Assembly: GCF_043641665.1 (NCBI RefSeq)
Contig: NC_092181.1
Coordinates: forward strand, 20,902,463 to 20,966,462
DNA length: 64,000 bases
Direction: 5' to 3'
Origin: Enoplosus armatus
Taxonomy: Eukaryota > Chordata > Actinopteri > Centrarchiformes > Enoplosidae
The notes under the pieces are model-generated. The model ran no database searches and was not told where the DNA came from. It was given only the letters and a program-made list of their open reading frames with translations. The translations under genes were made by a program, and so were the position numbers. Positions 60,893 to 64,000 of the stretch are shown here, in pieces. Positions within the stretch are counted from its first letter, which is position 1. Each line of letters begins with the position of its first letter.

Positions 60893-62854
60893 ACATACAT
60901 CACATAGTTACACAGAAAAAAAGGTTTGACCATCATCAGGACTCATCTCTGGGCACCAGGCCAAAGCAAGTCCAAACTTCCTGCTTCCCCAACGCAGGGA
61001 CAAACTTGGATTTCCTGTTTTCAAACAGATCTCCAAAGCATGAATGAGAAAGTGTTAACCCCACCCCTCAAAAGGATGACACAGATCCTCACATCAACAC
61101 ATATTTTCCTGTTTCACTTACAATACAACGCACAGCGGCCTCAAAGTAATGAAAAACATGAAACTGTTGATTTGATTTCAGCCAGCCCCCCCCCCCCAGC
61201 CCAATACCTCTAACACAGCAATGAGCTATAATTTTCAACCACAAAAAGGCATCATAGAAAAAATTACAGATGCAAGCGTTAGGTCTGTTACTTCTACTCA
61301 TCTTCTGTATCCATCATAACATTATCTTAGAGGAAAGTCTTTAGAATGTGCGATTCAAGTCCACATAACCATATTTGACTGCTTTCCCACATTTATAGAG
61401 CCTGAAGCAAGAAGGGCTGACTTCTGTCACTACTGACCTACTGTCAGTAGGTCATGCCTTATTTTTAAAATGCTGACCCAGTTGGCTCACACTGAGAATA
61501 ACTGTTCTTCTTTCGTGTTCACGATTTGATGATTTGTTTAAAGAAGATGCACATTGCACCTCATTTCCTCTTAGTTTTCATCTGTTACAGACTCTGTTTA
61601 CTTCAGTGACGTTTCATTTGGACTCGTGGTCTTTTGCATAGATAAACATGAAGTTAATCACTAGCAAAATACGTCCAAATTTAAAATGATAGTCAAAGTT
61701 AAACTTTCTGGACTTCTGAAATGTGCATCAGCAGCGATTTGTACTGTCCCCAGCTGTCCTCCATTATCAATTGTGTGTACGCTCTTCTGTGCAGCGGGCA
61801 AAAGGCTGTTCTGCATTATTTAAAGAGAATGAGTGGGTGAGAGGTGTGGGACTGATTAGGGAGTGACACAGAGGATGGCTAAATCTCAGTCCCTTTCAAC
61901 AGTCTGCTTAGGAAGCAGCTTCCAATTCAAATTTTAAAAAGGACCTTTTCAGGAAATGACAGCAGTGCATTTCTTCCTGAAGGAATTCTACGGTACACAG
62001 TCACCTTTTCACTGCAATTCATAATTCTTCTATTGCTTAATGTTCAACCTAAAAAGCAAAATCTCTTCCAGCAAATGTAACAAGCAGAAGCAAACACAGT
62101 TCAGTGAAATGATTCTGTTTCAAGGTCAAATATTTGTAATTTCGGTCTCTTGTTTGCAATATGATGCTCTTCCATTTAACAGACAAATTCATCATTCATA
62201 GCATTTCAAGTTTTGAGCACAAGGAGATTGCACTGGGATACAAATAGGGAAGTTGCACTTGGATGAAAATTCAATCCCAAACCATCATCCTGAATTATTC
62301 AAACTCTGTATCAAATTTCCTTTATCCGGTCCCTGAGATCAGTATAACAGTTTTATGGGGAAAGACAATGTTAACATTTTGACATTTGAGTGCCAGTCCA
62401 CACTTTAAAAATGCAGCAGCGAGCCAAGCAAGGCACTGCTATGTGCTATCACTTTACCTTTAATTCACTGACGCGTGCCTAGGATGAATTATTCAAAACC
62501 TGCACCACACTCATGGCTTTAAGGAAGAATCCCCCCTACAGCAGTGAGCACTGAATACACCATAAACACATTAACTGTATGCCTTAGGTCATTTCCACAA
62601 CCACACATGCTTCAACCTTGAGGTACGCAATGATCAATATGTGCAACCTGACCTTGAAAAACACACGTTTGATAATTAGACAAGTTTGCCAATATATCTT
62701 ACAAGGTTTCAAAAATTTGAATGATCCCTACCAATGTCTGGACAAACAGTATAGAGATGCAAAGCAAAAACAGCTATTTATTATTTATTTTGCAGCTGTT
62801 TACATGCCTTTTCAGCTCCCTGCTTCCACACACACTTACACAAATGAAACAAAA

Positions 62855-62869
62855 ACACACACACACACA
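62855..62869. repeat. (AC)n microsatellite
   Basis: Seven AC units in an AC-rich context. Confidence 0.9.
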
Positions 62870-63269
62870 GGAATTCACCTCCTGTTTGTTCATAACAACT
62901 CCAACAACTTCCACTGTGTCTCGTGTGCAAGTGTGAAAGGTCTGCATCCGGCCCAAGATGCTCACAATGAAACACAGGGTGGGGCCTTCCGTACATCCAC
63001 TAGAGCAATCTTTTTCTTGTCCTCCTTGATCTCTGTGGCACCTTTATCCACTCAATTAGATGACACGTGGCATCCTCACTAAGGGAGCTAATGTAGACTC
63101 TCTGTTGTGAAACATGTCAGACATTTAAGGCTTTTGCAGCATTATGGTTAGGTTTGATGCTCTGGCCTACAAATCATATTCTCCAGATGTAAGGGAAAAT
63201 GCTCGCAAAAAAAAAAATCCATCATTATTTATTTTCAATGAAAATTAAATGTAGAAATTACCATTCCCA

Positions 63270-64000
63270 CTAACATCGTGACTCGTATCGTGAACGCAAT
63301 ATCTGTCAAAATAATCGCAATATGCTTTTCTTTTATTGCATTGCGTTTAGCCCTATATTTCCACCACTATCACCAGTCCACAAAGACATGAAAAACAAGA
63401 TTGTATAACAGCCCTTGTGAGATACTTACTACATAATCTCAATAGAGTGCTGCAGGAATGAGTCCTCAAACCCGGAAATGACTTAACATTTTTACACTTA
63501 CCCGGTACTTTACCCGGTTCCCTCGTCTCGAAGTCAATGGGTTTTTTTGAACAAATTTTTTTTTTGTTTAGATGCTTGAAATAAGGTCTGTCATTATCAC
63601 AAGCTTGAGAGATTTTAAGGTTTTGTTCTCCGACATAAAATACGTCAGTAGATACCCCGTTCGTGAATTTTGAAGGTTTTAGGTGTCTTAAAAAAAGGCA
63701 GTTGCTAACAAGTGAGATTACAGTGGTTGTCGTGGATGTTAACGTCTTCATGCCAAACACGGAAAGTCATCTACTCACTAGTTCGCCTTTACAGCATTGT
63801 TGTGTTTAGACTCTATACCTATCTATTGATATATCTATAGCTATCTATTACATTAACATTAGCTTTTTACTTCTGTCGATTCCATTTACGCTTCAAAAAT
63901 CCTAAAAGTGGTGTTCATTTGTGAAGATTATCTTGCTTAACAAAACTTGTAAGTGCCATAAACTTTTGTTTGCCACAGAAAAAATCCCATTGACCTTTTG
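63270..64000. repeat. Repeat-like sequence at the right end
   Basis: The left part (63270-63360) carries 'cgcaatat' motifs typical of a decayed fish repeat. The part from about 63450 on ('cccggttccctcgtctcgaa' and 'gtcaatgggttttttt') looks like an interspersed element I have seen in teleosts. It contains a minus-strand open frame of 135 codons (63353-63760) with no domain that I recognise. Confidence 0.35.

Larger units (their letters stand above)
55400..64000. other. Region upstream of the recognised fbxw7 exons, no gene recognised
   Basis: I found no exon with family resemblance here. It may be 5' flank, or intron if the alpha transcript starts further right. It contains a partial teleost repeat copy (about 56425-56560), a 17-base A run (56696-56712), a 13-base T run (59756-59768), a (TAA)n tract (60868-60892), a 12-base C run (61186-61197), a (CA)n tract (62855-62869), and repeat-like sequence from about 63270 to the right end. 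Two unique-looking, homeobox-site-rich stretches (about 57701-57780 and 60281-60430) are candidate regulatory elements. Confidence 0.5.

Overview
This window looks like nuclear DNA from a vertebrate, most likely a percomorph (spiny-rayed) teleost. Coding sequence is sparse, exons are small with GT-AG borders, introns are long and AT-rich, and microsatellites are frequent. Several interspersed repeats match families I recognise from memory as abundant in percomorph genomes: the 'ctgcaactaatgattatt' family, the 'gctaacatgctgatgttt' family, the CR1/SINE-type tail 'tgtgagctgggata', and a TTAA-flanked MITE. There are no bacterial operons, rRNA, tRNA or CRISPR arrays.

I recognise one gene, fbxw7, on the minus strand. 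It encodes the F-box/WD40 substrate receptor of the SCF ubiquitin ligase. The window holds its isoform-specific 5' portion only. From upstream (right) to downstream (left) it contains: two candidate 5' exons of the alpha transcript (about 55.4-54.99 kb and 54785-54620); the two alpha-specific coding exons (47240-46992, with the usual ATG at 47171, and 46717-46175); and the gamma-specific first exon (34950-34777). All three coding exon ends used for splicing are phase 0 and have good donors. Both the alpha and gamma exons should therefore splice directly onto the first common exon. That exon, the dimerisation segment, the F-box and the eight WD40 repeats are not in the window. They must lie beyond its left edge, which makes the last intron at least 34.8 kb. 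I did not recognise a beta-type first exon.

Layout: 1-34776 is the long fbxw7 intron downstream of the gamma exon, with many repeats, a nearly perfect 25-bp-stem hairpin at 4090-4158 and a duplicated 231-235 bp segment at 24622/26140. The gamma exon lies at 34777-34950 with a muscle-like candidate promoter just upstream. 35250-46174 is the alpha intron, with a TTAA-flanked MITE and a LINE remnant. 46175-47240 holds the alpha coding exons. 47241-54619 is another intron. 54620-55400 holds the candidate upstream exons. 55400-64000 has no recognised exon.

The most interesting observation is that exon 54785-54620 has an ATG-initiated frame of 50 codons ending in phase 0. That frame joins the open frame at the start of the first alpha exon and runs into the usual alpha start. 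It predicts an N-terminally extended alpha protein of about 73 extra residues, which transcript data could test.
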